This document shows, in pieces, positions 43,229 to 56,220 of a DNA stretch of 64,000 nt. Where the stretch lies: contig NZ_CP041745.1 in the NCBI RefSeq assembly GCF_007556815.1, positions 1,961,001 to 2,025,000 of the forward strand, in the 5' to 3' direction. Position 1 is the stretch's first letter; the number at the start of each line of letters is the position of its first letter. The notes under the pieces are model-generated. The model was not told where the DNA came from, searched no databases, and worked only from the letters and a program-made list of their open reading frames with translations. Source of the stretch: Paraburkholderia megapolitana. Its GTDB lineage: Bacteria; Pseudomonadota; Gammaproteobacteria; Burkholderiales; Burkholderiaceae. The position numbers and the translations under genes are program-made.

Positions 43229-44842
43229 ATGAAACTTTTCACGAAGGGTCTGCTGCTGATCGCAGTGCCAAGCGCGGTCGAACTGGCGCTGCTCGGGGTC
43301 GTATTCGACGCGCAGGAACAGACGACGCAGGCCGCGCAGTGGTCGACCAACAGCAAGCAGATCCTCTATCAGGCGGCTTCGGTGATCGACCCGCTGCTGC
43401 GTCAGGCCGCCCGGGTGAGGACGGGGATCGTGGTCGGCGATGCATCGTTCATCGATCGCCATGCGGTATGGGTCGATCTGTCCGACCGCCTGACCCATCT
43501 GGAACAACTGGTGGCCGATACGCCGCAGCAGACCGCGCGGGTCCAGCGCATGCGCGCCGCTATCGAGGCGTATCGCAAGCAGGCCACCGAGATCTCGCAG
43601 GCGCTCCACGACGGCCGCAACATCGGCCCGTTTACCGCCGACGAAGGTCGCGACATGCCGGCGCAGATCGCTATCTTCAATGACGAGCTGAATGCGCTGA
43701 TCGCCGAGGAATCGCGGCTCGATGCGCAACGCAGCGAGTCGCTGAACGAAACCCGCACGCGCCAGCAATATGCGCTGATCGCCGCAGTGGTCGGTTCGAT
43801 GCTGATCTGGGCGGCCACCGCGGCGGCTTTCGCGCGCAATATCGGCCGCCGGCTCGATGTGCTGACCGGCAACGCGGAGCGTCTCGGCGACGGCGAGCCG
43901 CTGATGCCGCCGCTCTCGGGCAACGACGAAATCGCCTCGCTCGACGCCGTGCTGCATCGGACCGGCGCGCGGCTGCGGGTCGCCGAGCGCGACCAGGCGG
44001 TGCTGAAATCGCGCCTCGAAGCGCGCGCCGCCGAACTGGCCGGTGTCAACGAGGAATTGCGCCAGGAAACCCAGGACAACGAGATGTTCATCTACAGCGT
44101 GTCGCACGATCTGCGCTCGCCGCTCGTGAACCTGCAAGGGTTTTCGAAAGAGCTGCAGGTATCCTGCGATGAGCTGAACAGCGTCGTCGATGCGGCACGA
44201 CTGCCGGAGAACGAGCACCGGCGGTTGACGCGGGTGCTCGACGGCGATATCCGCGAGTCGCTGCAGTTTCTGCGCACGGCGGTGACTCGCGCTGCGGCGA
44301 TCATCGATGCACTCTTGCGCATTTCGCGCGCCGGGCGGCTCGAGTACCAGTGGCAGCGCGTGAGCGTCGGGCGGGCAGTGGCCAAGGTGGTCGACACGCT
44401 GCAGGCGGCGATCGGCGAGCGCGCGGCGCTCGTCACGGTGCGCGACCTGCCGCCCGCGTGGGGCGATCCGTCGGCAATCGAACAGATTTTCAGCAACCTG
44501 ATCGGCAATGCGGTGAACTACCTCGACCCCAGCCGGCCAGGCCGTATCGAAGTCGGTGCGCTGGAGCCGGGCGTCGTCGACGTGCCGCAACCGGGCGTGC
44601 CGCGCACGCGCACGTACTACGTGCGCGACAACGGGCTCGGGATTCCCGCGGCCTATATGTCGAAAACGTTCCGCGCGTTTCAGCGTCTGCACGGCGACGT
44701 CGCCAAGGGCGACGGCATCGGCCTCGCGCTGGTGCGGCGGATCGTCGAGCGGCATGGCGGGCGGGTGTGGGTGGAATCGGCGGAAGGGGCGGGCTCGACC
44801 TTCTTCATTGTCTTGCCAGAACAACCGGTGCGTATCGCATGA
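43229..44842 (+). CDS. CHASE3-domain sensor histidine kinase
   Basis: A 537-residue membrane kinase. The first membrane segment (about 7-27) and second (about 182-202) enclose a periplasmic helical sensor of the CHASE3 type (about 35-175). HAMP-like and coiled-coil segments lead to the dimerisation domain with the phospho-accepting His293 in YSVSHDLRSPL. The ATPase domain has LIGNAVNYL (N box), VRDNGLGIP (G1), GDGIGLALVRRIV (G2). The kinase should phosphorylate the single-domain regulator whose gene overlaps it by four bases. The signal is unknown. Confidence 0.88.
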   Translation: MKLFTKGLLLIAVPSAVELALLGVVFDAQEQTTQAAQWSTNSKQILYQAASVIDPLLRQAARVRTGIVVGDASFIDRHAVWVDLSDRLTHLEQLVADTPQQTARVQRMRAAIEAYRKQATEISQALHDGRNIGPFTADEGRDMPAQIAIFNDELNALIAEESRLDAQRSESLNETRTRQQYALIAAVVGSMLIWAATAAAFARNIGRRLDVLTGNAERLGDGEPLMPPLSGNDEIASLDAVLHRTGARLRVAERDQAVLKSRLEARAAELAGVNEELRQETQDNEMFIYSVSHDLRSPLVNLQGFSKELQVSCDELNSVVDAARLPENEHRRLTRVLDGDIRESLQFLRTAVTRAAAIIDALLRISRAGRLEYQWQRVSVGRAVAKVVDTLQAAIGERAALVTVRDLPPAWGDPSAIEQIFSNLIGNAVNYLDPSRPGRIEVGALEPGVVDVPQPGVPRTRTYYVRDNGLGIPAAYMSKTFRAFQRLHGDVAKGDGIGLALVRRIVERHGGRVWVESAEGAGSTFFIVLPEQPVRIA

Positions 44843-45375
44843 CCTATTCAACGACGATCGTGACGCAGACAGACAGCAGTCCTGGAGCCAGTATGGCAAC
44901 AAATGGTGAAACCGTTGGCATCATCCTGATCGAGGATGACGACGGACACGCGACGCTGGTCGAACGTAACCTGCGACGTGCAGGCGTTTCGAACGGCTTC
45001 CTGCGTTTCTCGGACGGCCAGGAAGCGCTCGATTATTTCTTCGGCGATCCGGCCGCAGCCGACGACGCGACCGGGCGTCCCGCACCTCGCGAGCTGACCA
45101 ATTTCGTCGTGCTGCTCGATCTGAAGATGCCGCGCGTCGACGGTTTCGAGGTGCTGCGCCGTCTGAAGACGTCGCCATCCACGGCAGCGGTGCCGGTGAT
45201 CGTGCTGACCACAACCGACGATCCGCGCGAAATCGCCCGCTGCTACGAACTCGGATGCAACGTCTACATCACCAAGCCGGTCGAGTACGACGCGTTTATC
45301 GAGGCCGTGCGCCGCCTCGGCTTTTTCCTGCAGGTGGTGAAGCTGCCGCCCGGGCATCCCCTTTCGAGGCCGTAA
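44839..45375 (+). CDS. Single-domain response regulator (Rcp1-like)
   Basis: A 178-residue CheY-like receiver with no output domain. Acidic pocket EDDD (32-35), phospho-acceptor D94 in VVLLDLKMPRVDG, the Thr in VIVLTTTDD and Lys in VYITKPVEYD. The long loop between strands 2 and 3 is typical of Rcp1-like regulators. The ATG at 44839 overlaps the kinase stop (ATGA). An internal ATG at 44893, with GGAG in front, would remove an unconserved 18-residue lead and is also plausible. It is likely an intermediate in a phosphorelay with the next gene. Confidence 0.85.
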   Translation: MTYSTTIVTQTDSSPGASMATNGETVGIILIEDDDGHATLVERNLRRAGVSNGFLRFSDGQEALDYFFGDPAAADDATGRPAPRELTNFVVLLDLKMPRVDGFEVLRRLKTSPSTAAVPVIVLTTTDDPREIARCYELGCNVYITKPVEYDAFIEAVRRLGFFLQVVKLPPGHPLSRP

Positions 45376-45396
45376 GCGCAAGATGGAAGAACCCGC

Positions 45397-47400
45397 ATGA
45401 CCGAAGACGTTTCCACGCATTCGCCCGCGTTTGTGCTTGTCGTCGATGACGACGAGGGCATTCTGCGGCTTGCGCGCAAGTCGCTCGAGCGCGCCGGCTG
45501 CCGGGTAGCCGCGAGCCGCTCGGTCGGCGACGCCCGCGCGCGTATCGCCGAAGGCGAGCCCGATCTGCTCGTGCTCGACTATCAGCTCGACGGTCCCGAG
45601 ACAGGGCTCGATTTCTTCCGGCGCCTGCGTGCCGAAGGCATTCGCATTCCCGCCATCCTCGTGACCGGTTTCACCGACGAGTCGCGCGTGATCGAAGCAT
45701 TGCGCGCCGGGGTGTCGGATGTCGTGCCGAAATCGGGCGACTACCTCGACTACCTGCCCGAAGCGGTCGAACGTGTGCTGTTGCAGGTGCGGTTGCAGAA
45801 GGCATCGGCAGAAGCGCTGTTGCTGCGCGATCGCGAAGCGCATTACCGCACGTTGTCAGAAGCGCTGCCGCACCTTGTGCTCACCTGCAACGCCGACGGC
45901 AATTGCGATTTCCTGTCGAAGCAGTGGCTCGAATACACGGGCCTGAGCGAGAGCATGTCGCAAGGGCTCGCATGGCTCGATGCAGTTCATCCGGAAGATC
46001 GCGACGAGATTCGCCGGACCTGGCTGAAAACCGTGCGCAGCGGCGCCGTCGATTATCGGCATGAACTGCGGATTCGTCGTCATGACGGCGCTTACCGCTG
46101 GTTCGATGCGCGGATCGTCGCGATGCGCGACGCGGACGGCGTGGTCAGCAAGTGGTTCGGCAGTTGCACGGACGTGCATCAGCAGCGCGAGGCGATCGAA
46201 GAGCGCGAGCAACTGCTTGCCTCCGAGCAGGCCGCGCGGCAAAACGCCGAAGAAGCAAACCGGGCGAAAGACCGTTTTCTCGCGATGCTCTCGCACGAGC
46301 TACGCACGCCGCTCACACCGGTGCTGGCCGGCACGCGCATCCTCGAAATGCTTGCCGAGCTGCCGGACAGCGCGCGCTCCAGCGTGCGGATGATCCGCCG
46401 CAACATCGAACTCGAGGCGCGGCTGATCGACGATCTGCTCGATCTCACGCGCGTTGCGAACGGCAAGCTGCGTCTGTCGCTGGAAACGGTCGATGTGCAT
46501 GAAGTAATCGACAGTGTGCTTGAACTGTTCCGCAGCGAAATCCAGGTCAAGGAACAGGACGTGCATGTCGAGAAGCATGCGCAACATCACTACGTGCTCG
46601 CCGATCGCGCGCGACTGCAGCAGATGCTATGGAACCTGATTCGCAACGCCGCGAAGTTCACACCGGACGGTGGCCACATCTATGTGCGCACGTCCGATGA
46701 GCGCATGCATATACAGATCTCGATCGAGGACACCGGCATCGGTATCGAACCCGAACAGATCGGCAAGCTCTTCAATGCGTTCGAGCAGGGCAGCCAGAAC
46801 ATGACGCGGCAGTTCGGCGGGCTCGGTCTTGGACTAGCGATCACCAAAGCGTTGACCGACGCGCACGGCGGTACCGTGACCGCGCGCAGCCCGGGCGCGC
46901 ACTGTGGCGCGACGTTCGCGATCACGATGCCGACAGCCGAGCCGCCGGTCGAAGAGCCCGTCGTGGCGACGACAAGCGAGGAACATCCGCCGGAGCTGCT
47001 GACCATTCTGCTCGTCGAGGATCACGTCGATACCGCCGAAGTGATGGCGCAACTCATACGCGGGTTGGGGCACGACGTGACCGTGGTCGGTTGTGTGGCC
47101 GATGCGCTCGCTGCGACACGTGTAGGGGTGTTCGATCTCGTCGTCAGCGATGTGGGGCTGCCGGACGGCACGGGGATCGATTTCATCAAGGCGTATCGCG
47201 AGCATTCCGATGTGCCAGCGATCGCGCTGACCGGTTTCGGCACCGATGAAGATGTGCGCCGCTGCCTCGCGGCGGGCTTCAATGCGCATCTGACCAAACC
47301 GGTTAACTTCTCGCAGCTCGAACAGCTGATCGAAAGCACGGCGAACCTGAAGGCAGGGGAGAACCACGCACCGGCAGCGGCCGGCGGCGCGTCACGCTGA
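45397..47400 (+). CDS. Hybrid sensor kinase: REC-PAS-HisKA-HATPase-REC
   Basis: A 667-residue soluble hybrid kinase. The N-terminal receiver (about 10-135) has acceptor D61 in LLVLDYQLDG. A PAS domain (about 150-270) shows YRWFDARIV. HisKA has His300 in AMLSHELRTPL. The ATPase domain contains IRNAAKFTPDGG, DTGIGIEPEQI and GGLGLGLAITKAL. The C-terminal receiver (about 530-650) has D585 in LVVSDVGLPDG. There is no membrane segment. It follows the CHASE3 kinase and receiver genes at 21 bases, so the three probably form one relay; no transcription-factor output is encoded here. Confidence 0.88.
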   Translation: MTEDVSTHSPAFVLVVDDDEGILRLARKSLERAGCRVAASRSVGDARARIAEGEPDLLVLDYQLDGPETGLDFFRRLRAEGIRIPAILVTGFTDESRVIEALRAGVSDVVPKSGDYLDYLPEAVERVLLQVRLQKASAEALLLRDREAHYRTLSEALPHLVLTCNADGNCDFLSKQWLEYTGLSESMSQGLAWLDAVHPEDRDEIRRTWLKTVRSGAVDYRHELRIRRHDGAYRWFDARIVAMRDADGVVSKWFGSCTDVHQQREAIEEREQLLASEQAARQNAEEANRAKDRFLAMLSHELRTPLTPVLAGTRILEMLAELPDSARSSVRMIRRNIELEARLIDDLLDLTRVANGKLRLSLETVDVHEVIDSVLELFRSEIQVKEQDVHVEKHAQHHYVLADRARLQQMLWNLIRNAAKFTPDGGHIYVRTSDERMHIQISIEDTGIGIEPEQIGKLFNAFEQGSQNMTRQFGGLGLGLAITKALTDAHGGTVTARSPGAHCGATFAITMPTAEPPVEEPVVATTSEEHPPELLTILLVEDHVDTAEVMAQLIRGLGHDVTVVGCVADALAATRVGVFDLVVSDVGLPDGTGIDFIKAYREHSDVPAIALTGFGTDEDVRRCLAAGFNAHLTKPVNFSQLEQLIESTANLKAGENHAPAAAGGASR

Positions 47401-47444
47401 CGCTATTTCATCATCGATGCGAGTGCACAACGCTCGCACGCGTT

Positions 47445-47484
47445 AAAAGGCCCGCTGACGCATCGCGTACAGCGGGCCAATCTT
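47445..47484. terminator. Bidirectional terminator between the hybrid kinase and mscL
   Basis: A 9-bp stem GGCCCGCTG (47449-47457) / CAGCGGGCC (47470-47478) with a 12-base loop. AAAA lies before it and AATCTTTT after it. It lies between two convergent genes. Confidence 0.75.
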
Positions 47485-47534
47485 TTGCCTGCGGGTTTGT
47501 CGACTAGCGACCAGGCACGCTTAGCGCGGATTTC

Positions 47535-47969
47535 TCAACGATTCCTCAACGAATCGCGAATCTCGCGCAGCAGCAGCACATCTTCGGCCGGAGCCGGCGG
47601 CGGCGCATCCGCAGCGGGCTTGCGCAGGTTGTTGATGAACTTGACCATCAGGAAAATGATGAACGCGAGGATGATGAAGTTGATCAACACCGTGATGAAC
47701 GAGCCGTAGCCAAACGCAGCGACGCCCGCAGTCTGCAAGTCTTTGTACGAATCGGGGTTGCCCTTGAAGTTGTCGGGAATATGGCCGAGCAGGATGAATT
47801 TGTTCGAGAAATCGAGGCCGCCCGTCACGACACCGACTACCGGCATGATCAGGTCTTTAACAATTGAAGTCACGATCGTAGAGAACGCCGCGCCGATGAT
47901 CACACCAACCGCGAGGTCCATTACGTTGCCCTTGAGGGCAAATTCCTTGAACTCCTTGAACATGCTCAT
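47535..47969 (-). CDS. mscL: Large-conductance mechanosensitive channel
   Basis: A 144-residue protein with the MscL N-terminus [20 protein letters not shown], two membrane helices ([20 protein letters not shown] and [19 protein letters not shown]) and the charged C-terminal helix [13 protein letters not shown]. The homopentamer opens on hypo-osmotic shock to release solutes. An AGGAGGAAT site directly before the ATG at 47969 settles the start. A single-gene unit. Confidence 0.96.
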   Translation of the reverse strand: MSMFKEFKEFALKGNVMDLAVGVIIGAAFSTIVTSIVKDLIMPVVGVVTGGLDFSNKFILLGHIPDNFKGNPDSYKDLQTAGVAAFGYGSFITVLINFIILAFIIFLMVKFINNLRKPAADAPPPAPAEDVLLLREIRDSLRNR

Positions 47970-48072
47970 TGGGATTCCTCCTTGATGTCGATGGCGCAAT
48001 AATAGCCAACGATCAGGAGAACGGGTAGTTTTTTGCTACAAGCTGTGTGCGCTTCGTACGCTCGATGCCTGC

Positions 48073-49092
48073 TTAGTGTTGAGTGCGGGCGCGTTCGATG
48101 TGGGTGGCGAAGGTCTGCGGATCGGTATTCGTACCGCACAGTAACACCCCGACACGCTTGCCCTGCAAGGTTTCGCGCAGCGGTCCGAGCAACGCCGCTG
48201 TTGCGGCCGCACACGCGGGTTCGACCGCGAGTTTGAGCTGCGCGAACAGCGTGAGCATTGCGGCACGCAGTGCGTCGTCGCTGACGGTGACGATGCGATC
48301 GATATGACGTCGGCACAATTCGTAGCTGTACTGCTCGGTGTGCGGTGCCATTAGCGAATCGGCGATGCCTTGCATCGGACCCATCTTGATCGTGTGATTG
48401 GCCGCGAAGCTGCGGCTCATTGCATCCGCGCCTTCGGGCTCGACGCCATACACATGGATATGTGGATTCGCGAGGCGCAGTGCGGTCGAGACGCCTGCCG
48501 CGAGTCCGCCACCGCCGATCGGTACGATGACCGCGTCGAGATCGGGCGTCTGCGTCGCCCATTCGTAACCGAGCGTCGCTGTGCCGAGCACCGTGCGATA
48601 GCCGTTGAACGGATGAACGAAGTAGCGACCTTCTTCGGCCTCGATGCGACGCACGAACTCGAACGCTTCGGCCGGGTTGTCCGCCATCACGATATCGGCC
48701 TTGTACGCCTTGCACAAAGCGATCCGCGCCGGATTTGCCGAGCGGAACAGCACGACTTTCGCACTGACGCCGAGGCGCATCGCCGCGTACGAAACCGCGA
48801 TTGCATGATTGCCGGCCGACACGCAGGTTACGCCGGCATTACGCTGCGCTTCGTCGAGTGCGAGCAGATTCGTGAACGTACCGCGCGCCTTGAAGCTGCC
48901 TGCTGCTTGCAGCAACTCGAACTTGAAGTTGATGACCGTGTCTTCCAGCGACGGAAAGTCGAGCCGGTCGAACACCGGCGTGCGCACCACCCAGGGCGTC
49001 AACGCGAAGTGCTGGGTGGCAATGTCATCGAGCGTCGGGATCGGTTCGCCGTCGATCGTGTGGTCGGTGTGCTGCGGCGTAGTGGTGGACAT
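48073..49092 (-). CDS. Threonine/serine dehydratase-like PLP enzyme
   Basis: A 339-residue fold-type II PLP enzyme. The Schiff-base Lys68 lies in LLQAAGSFKARGTF, the Asn loop is SAGNHAIAVSYAA, and the phosphate-binding glycine loop is VPIGGGGLAAGVS. These are shared by catabolic threonine dehydratases and serine racemases. There is no C-terminal ACT domain, so it is not the feedback-regulated biosynthetic IlvA. It sits 65 bases downstream of argE on the same strand and may be co-transcribed. The start at 49092 gives the complete family N-terminus; the open frame upstream is only the argE shadow. Confidence 0.87.
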   Translation of the reverse strand: MSTTTPQHTDHTIDGEPIPTLDDIATQHFALTPWVVRTPVFDRLDFPSLEDTVINFKFELLQAAGSFKARGTFTNLLALDEAQRNAGVTCVSAGNHAIAVSYAAMRLGVSAKVVLFRSANPARIALCKAYKADIVMADNPAEAFEFVRRIEAEEGRYFVHPFNGYRTVLGTATLGYEWATQTPDLDAVIVPIGGGGLAAGVSTALRLANPHIHVYGVEPEGADAMSRSFAANHTIKMGPMQGIADSLMAPHTEQYSYELCRRHIDRIVTVSDDALRAAMLTLFAQLKLAVEPACAAATAALLGPLRETLQGKRVGVLLCGTNTDPQTFATHIERARTQH

Positions 49093-49157
49093 GGTGCGGA
49101 TAGACGAGAGAGCAGGTGAGCGGGACTGACCGCCGGTCGTGGCCGGCGGTTGCGCGT

Positions 49158-50402
49158 TTAGTGGGTATGAGCGTCGACAGACATGCTGTGTACGAACCTG
49201 GCCAGAAAACGTTCGCACGCGACGAGTTGTTCGAGCTCGACGAATTCGTTGGCCTTGTGCGCCTGCTGAATGTCGCCAGGCCCGCAGACGATGCTCGGAA
49301 TGCCCGCGAGCGAGAACAGGCCGGCTTCGGTACCGTAGGCGACCTTGCGCCGGTCTTGATCCGCAGTCAGTGCGCGCACGAGTTGTGTGATCGCGGCCTG
49401 TTCGGCTGCATCGAGACCCGGGGCGGCTGCGAGCTTCGTGAATTCGATGGCGGCGGCCGGATGTTCGGCGAGCATCTTCGGCAGCAGCGTATCGCGTGCG
49501 TATTGCTCGATGCGCGCGAAGATCGGTTCCGGCGCGAGCGTCGGCAGATTGCGGAATTCGAATTCGAAGTGACATTCGGCGGGCACCGTGTTGATCGCGT
49601 TGCCGCCTTTGATCGTGCTGGTTTGCGCCGTCGTGAACGGGACGTCGTAGAGCTCGTCGAACGGACCTTCTGCGCGGAACCGGTCGGCGATATCGCGGAT
49701 ATGGCAGATGAGGCGCGCCGCGTATTCGATCGCGTTGAGCCCCTTTGGCGTCAACGACGAATGCGCGGCGTGGCCGCGGATGCAGCACTGGTACGCGTTG
49801 ACTCCTTTGTGCGCGATGATCGGGCGCATGCTGGTCGGCTCGCCGACGATGCAGCCGTCCGGCTTGATGCCGCGCTTGAGCAGGTCGGCGATCATCAGCG
49901 GTGCACCGACGCAACCGATCTCTTCGTCGAACGACAGCGCCAGGTGAATCGGTTTCGCGAGTTTCGTTTCCTGCATCTGCGGCACGAGCGCGAGCGCTGC
50001 GCCGATAAAACCCTTCATGTCGCAGGTGCCGCGCCCGTACAGCTTGTCGCCGCGAATCTCCGGCTTGAACGGATCGCTGTCCCATTGCTGGCCGTCGACC
50101 GGCACGACATCGGTGTGACCCGACAGCACGATGCCGCCGTTGGTCTCGCCGTCGTGCGCGGGAATCGTTGCGAACAGGTTGGCCCATTTGCCGCTGTCGT
50201 CGTGTGTGAGCGTGGCTTCTACACCGCGTGCGCGCAGCGCGTCGCGTACGGTTTCGATCAGACCGAGATTCGGATTGCGGCTGACCGTGTCGATCGACAC
50301 GAGCTGCGTAACCCACGGAAGTGAAACGGGAGACGGTGTGGAGGAACTGCCAGAAGCGGGGGAAGAAGACACGGGCTTCGCTGATTCAGCGACCTGGGAC
50401 AT
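49158..50402 (-). CDS. argE: Acetylornithine deacetylase
   Basis: A 414-residue M20-family zinc amidohydrolase that releases ornithine in arginine synthesis. Metal ligands and catalytic residues are in LSGHTDVVP (H96, D98), GRGTCDMKGF (Asp), SFDEEIGCVG (Glu pair) and VGEPTSM. The first 30 residues are Ser/Pro-rich and unconserved. The ATG at 50402 has GGAG eight bases upstream; the frame extends 13 codons further without support. Confidence 0.93.
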   Translation of the reverse strand: MSQVAESAKPVSSSPASGSSSTPSPVSLPWVTQLVSIDTVSRNPNLGLIETVRDALRARGVEATLTHDDSGKWANLFATIPAHDGETNGGIVLSGHTDVVPVDGQQWDSDPFKPEIRGDKLYGRGTCDMKGFIGAALALVPQMQETKLAKPIHLALSFDEEIGCVGAPLMIADLLKRGIKPDGCIVGEPTSMRPIIAHKGVNAYQCCIRGHAAHSSLTPKGLNAIEYAARLICHIRDIADRFRAEGPFDELYDVPFTTAQTSTIKGGNAINTVPAECHFEFEFRNLPTLAPEPIFARIEQYARDTLLPKMLAEHPAAAIEFTKLAAAPGLDAAEQAAITQLVRALTADQDRRKVAYGTEAGLFSLAGIPSIVCGPGDIQQAHKANEFVELEQLVACERFLARFVHSMSVDAHTH

Positions 50403-50610
50403 GACGGAGACTCCTGCATAGGGTCTTTCGATCATACCCAAAAAGCGTCGGGCGAGCTATGTAACGCGCATGCTACTGCGCTAGATGGCGCGTCGCAGCA
50501 AGTGTTTGAAACGTTACCGCGCGTTACTGCCCGTGCGGCGTGAAGTGCGATCGAACGAACGAGCCTGGCGATTCGTTATCGAGCCACCGCCAGGCCCCTG
50601 CAAGACTCTG

Positions 50611-54087
<3,477 letters not shown>

Positions 54088-54239
54088 AGAAAAAAAGCGG
54101 CCGGTGGGCGTCGAATGTGCGGGAAGTCTACGCGTGTTGCCCGTGGATTGCCCATCTTCGGGCGGCGATTTTCGGGTGTTGACCCGAGCCACCTATTATA
54201 AAATCCGTCCTTCACTTTCATTTCGCGGCGTCCGCCTTC

Positions 54240-54950
54240 GTGACTTCACGCCTCTTTGCCCTGATCCCGTGCGCCGGCACCGGCAGCCGTTCCGGCTCCG
54301 CGATGCCCAAGCAATATCGCACTGTCGCCGGCCGCGACCTCCTGCATTACACGCTCGCCGCGTTCGACGCCTGCAGCGAATTCGCGCAGACGCTCGTCGC
54401 GATCGCACCCGACGACCCGCACTTCGACGCACGCCGCTTCGCCGGGCTGCGCTTCGCGGTACGCCGCTGCGGTGGCGCTTCGCGGCAGGCAACCGTGCTG
54501 AACGGGCTGCACGCGCTCACCGAATTCGGCGCACACGACGACGACTGGGTGCTCGTACACGACGCCGCACGGCCCGGTATCACGCCGGAGCTGATTCGCG
54601 CGCTGATCGGTGCGCTGAAGGACGACCCGGTGGGCGGGATCATTGCGTTGCCGGTCGCGGATACGCTCAAGCGCATCGCACCCGACAGCGACGGCCGGAT
54701 TGCGCGCACCGAGCCGCGCGACGGGCTCTGGCAGGCGCAGACGCCGCAGATGTTCCGCATCGGCATGCTGCGCGAAGCGATTCTGCGGGCCCAGCAGGAC
54801 GGCCACGATCTTACCGACGAAGCGAGCGCGATCGAATGGCTCGGCCACGCGCCGCGGCTCGTGCAGGGCAGTCTGCGCAATTTCAAGGTCACGTGGCCGG
54901 AAGACTTCGACCTGGCCGAGGCGATTCTGAGCCGGCCGGCGGCGTCGTAG
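54240..54950 (+). CDS. ispD: 2-C-methyl-D-erythritol 4-phosphate cytidylyltransferase
   Basis: A 236-residue enzyme of the non-mevalonate isoprenoid pathway that joins CTP to MEP. The nucleotide-binding [12 protein letters not shown] is followed by MPKQY, and VLVHDAARP is the central conserved motif; a C-terminal [11 protein letters not shown] region completes it. The start is GTG at 54240. Upstream, CTATTATAAAAT (about 54193-54204) is a good -10-like site. ispF follows 60 bases later. Confidence 0.95.
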   Translation: MTSRLFALIPCAGTGSRSGSAMPKQYRTVAGRDLLHYTLAAFDACSEFAQTLVAIAPDDPHFDARRFAGLRFAVRRCGGASRQATVLNGLHALTEFGAHDDDWVLVHDAARPGITPELIRALIGALKDDPVGGIIALPVADTLKRIAPDSDGRIARTEPRDGLWQAQTPQMFRIGMLREAILRAQQDGHDLTDEASAIEWLGHAPRLVQGSLRNFKVTWPEDFDLAEAILSRPAAS

Positions 54951-55010
54951 ACCGGCGCGTCATAGACCAATACACAGCACATTCATCATCAACAGACGGA
55001 TTCAAGGCAT

Positions 55011-55490
55011 ATGGACTTCAGGATCGGACAAGGCTACGACGTGCACGCGCTGGTACCGGGGCGGCCGTTGATTATCGGCGGTGTGACGGTGCCTTACGAC
55101 CGCGGGCTGCTCGGCCATTCGGATGCCGATGTGCTGCTGCACGCGATCACCGATGCGCTGTTCGGCGCTGCCGCGCTTGGCGACATCGGGCGTCATTTTC
55201 CTGACACCGACAAGCAGTTTTTCGGCGCCAACAGCCGTGTGCTGCTGCGCGAATGCGTGGCACGGGTCGTGAAAGCAGGCTTCTCGATCGTCAACGTGGA
55301 CAGCACGGTGATTGCGCAGGCGCCGAAGCTCGCGCCGCACATCGATGCGATGCGCGCGAATATCGCTGAAGATCTTGCGTTGCCGCTCGATCGAGTCAAC
55401 GTGAAGGCGAAAACCAATGAGAAGCTCGGTTATCTCGGGCGAGGCGAGGGGATCGAAGCGCAGGCTGCTGTGTTGTTGAATCGCGTGTGA
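55011..55490 (+). CDS. ispF: 2-C-methyl-D-erythritol 2,4-cyclodiphosphate synthase
   Basis: A 159-residue trimeric enzyme that makes MEcPP in the same pathway as IspD. Zinc ligands are in GYDVHAL (Asp and His near residues 9-11) and in [15 protein letters not shown], followed by [11 protein letters not shown] and the C-terminal [16 protein letters not shown]. Same strand as ispD, typical of the ispDF pair. A bidirectional terminator follows. Confidence 0.97.
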   Translation: MDFRIGQGYDVHALVPGRPLIIGGVTVPYDRGLLGHSDADVLLHAITDALFGAAALGDIGRHFPDTDKQFFGANSRVLLRECVARVVKAGFSIVNVDSTVIAQAPKLAPHIDAMRANIAEDLALPLDRVNVKAKTNEKLGYLGRGEGIEAQAAVLLNRV

Positions 55491-55535
55491 GCGGAATGAA
55501 GGGCATTGAGCACGTCGCACGCAGCGCATAAGACA

Positions 55536-55565
55536 AAGCCCCGCTTTCGAACGAAAGCAGGGCTT
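55536..55565. terminator. Bidirectional terminator between ispF and ahpD
   Basis: A hairpin with 6-bp (AAGCCC / GGGCTT) and 7-bp (GCTTTCG / CGAAAGC) stems separated by one mismatch and a 2-base loop. Flanking A and T runs are short. It lies between convergent genes. Confidence 0.75.
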
Positions 55566-55620
55566 GCAAAATGAAGTGCTGCAGAGGTCCCGCAGAGCCG
55601 TAACGGCGACCGCCGGCGGT

Positions 55621-56145
55621 TTACTTCCCTTCAGCCTCAATAACCTGAGCGGCCGCGTTAACCACCGCCGCGATGCGACCCACGTCGCGCACCTGGGTCG
55701 AGCTCATCCCTTCAGCGAGCAGCGTATCGAAGTGCGACTTCACGCAGAAGTGGCACTTGCCAATGATCGACGCAGCCAGCGCATACATCTCGAAGCGGCG
55801 CTTGTCGACGCCGCCGTGCGACGCGTAGGCGTTCATCCGTAGACCAGCCGGTTGCGACTTCAGGTCGGCGTTGCCGGTCATCTCGACGTACGGGTACCAC
55901 ACGTTGTTCATGCCCATCAGCGCGGCTGCAGTCAGCGCGGCATGGGTTTCTTCCGGCGACAGCACGCCCGCGTTGCGGATCGCGTCGATCAGCGTCTTGC
56001 TCTTCGCCGCGAACGCAGCGGCCAGCGCAACGCCGACTGCATCGCTGCCTTCCAGCGACGAACGGCCAATCGTGCCGTCGATATTCAGGCGAATGTCCTT
56101 CGCGTAGTCGGGGATGAGTTCCTTAATCGCGTTCAAGAATTCCAT
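55621..56145 (-). CDS. ahpD: Alkyl hydroperoxide reductase AhpD-like (carboxymuconolactone decarboxylase fold)
   Basis: A 174-residue peroxidase/reductase of the AhpD family. The redox motif CHFC (C131, C134) with His138 is the AhpD active site (ECxxCxxxH type; here GKCHFCVKSH). In mycobacteria AhpD reduces AhpC using lipoamide. It is encoded 75 bases after the AhpC-like gene on the same strand, with a terminator hairpin in between, so it should be a lower-abundance partner of that peroxiredoxin. Confidence 0.93.
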   Translation of the reverse strand: MEFLNAIKELIPDYAKDIRLNIDGTIGRSSLEGSDAVGVALAAAFAAKSKTLIDAIRNAGVLSPEETHAALTAAALMGMNNVWYPYVEMTGNADLKSQPAGLRMNAYASHGGVDKRRFEMYALAASIIGKCHFCVKSHFDTLLAEGMSSTQVRDVGRIAAVVNAAAQVIEAEGK

Positions 56146-56169
56146 TAACTTCTCCTATCAATCTGTCGC

Positions 56170-56204
56170 AAAAAAAGCCCGCCGGCTCTTTCAAGCATGC
56201 GGGC
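56170..56204 (-). terminator. Intercistronic terminator/attenuator between ahpC and ahpD
   Basis: On the minus strand GCCCGC and GCGGGC (56177-56182 with 56199-56204) form a 6-bp GC stem directly followed by seven T. It is a good intrinsic terminator located between two genes of one apparent operon, so only part of the transcripts should reach ahpD. Confidence 0.75.
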
Positions 56205-56220
56205 CTCGGGAGCACCACGC

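Noticed and set aside
42758..44902. 714-codon minus-strand frame opposite the CHASE3 kinase
   Set aside because: Composition is Arg/His/Gln-rich, typical of antisense frames; the plus-strand kinase has every expected motif.
48073..50316. A 747-codon open frame spanning the threonine dehydratase gene and running on through argE
   Set aside because: Only the part from 49092 down encodes the dehydratase. The upstream part is an Arg-rich shadow of argE, which is read in another frame of the same strand and has all its catalytic motifs.
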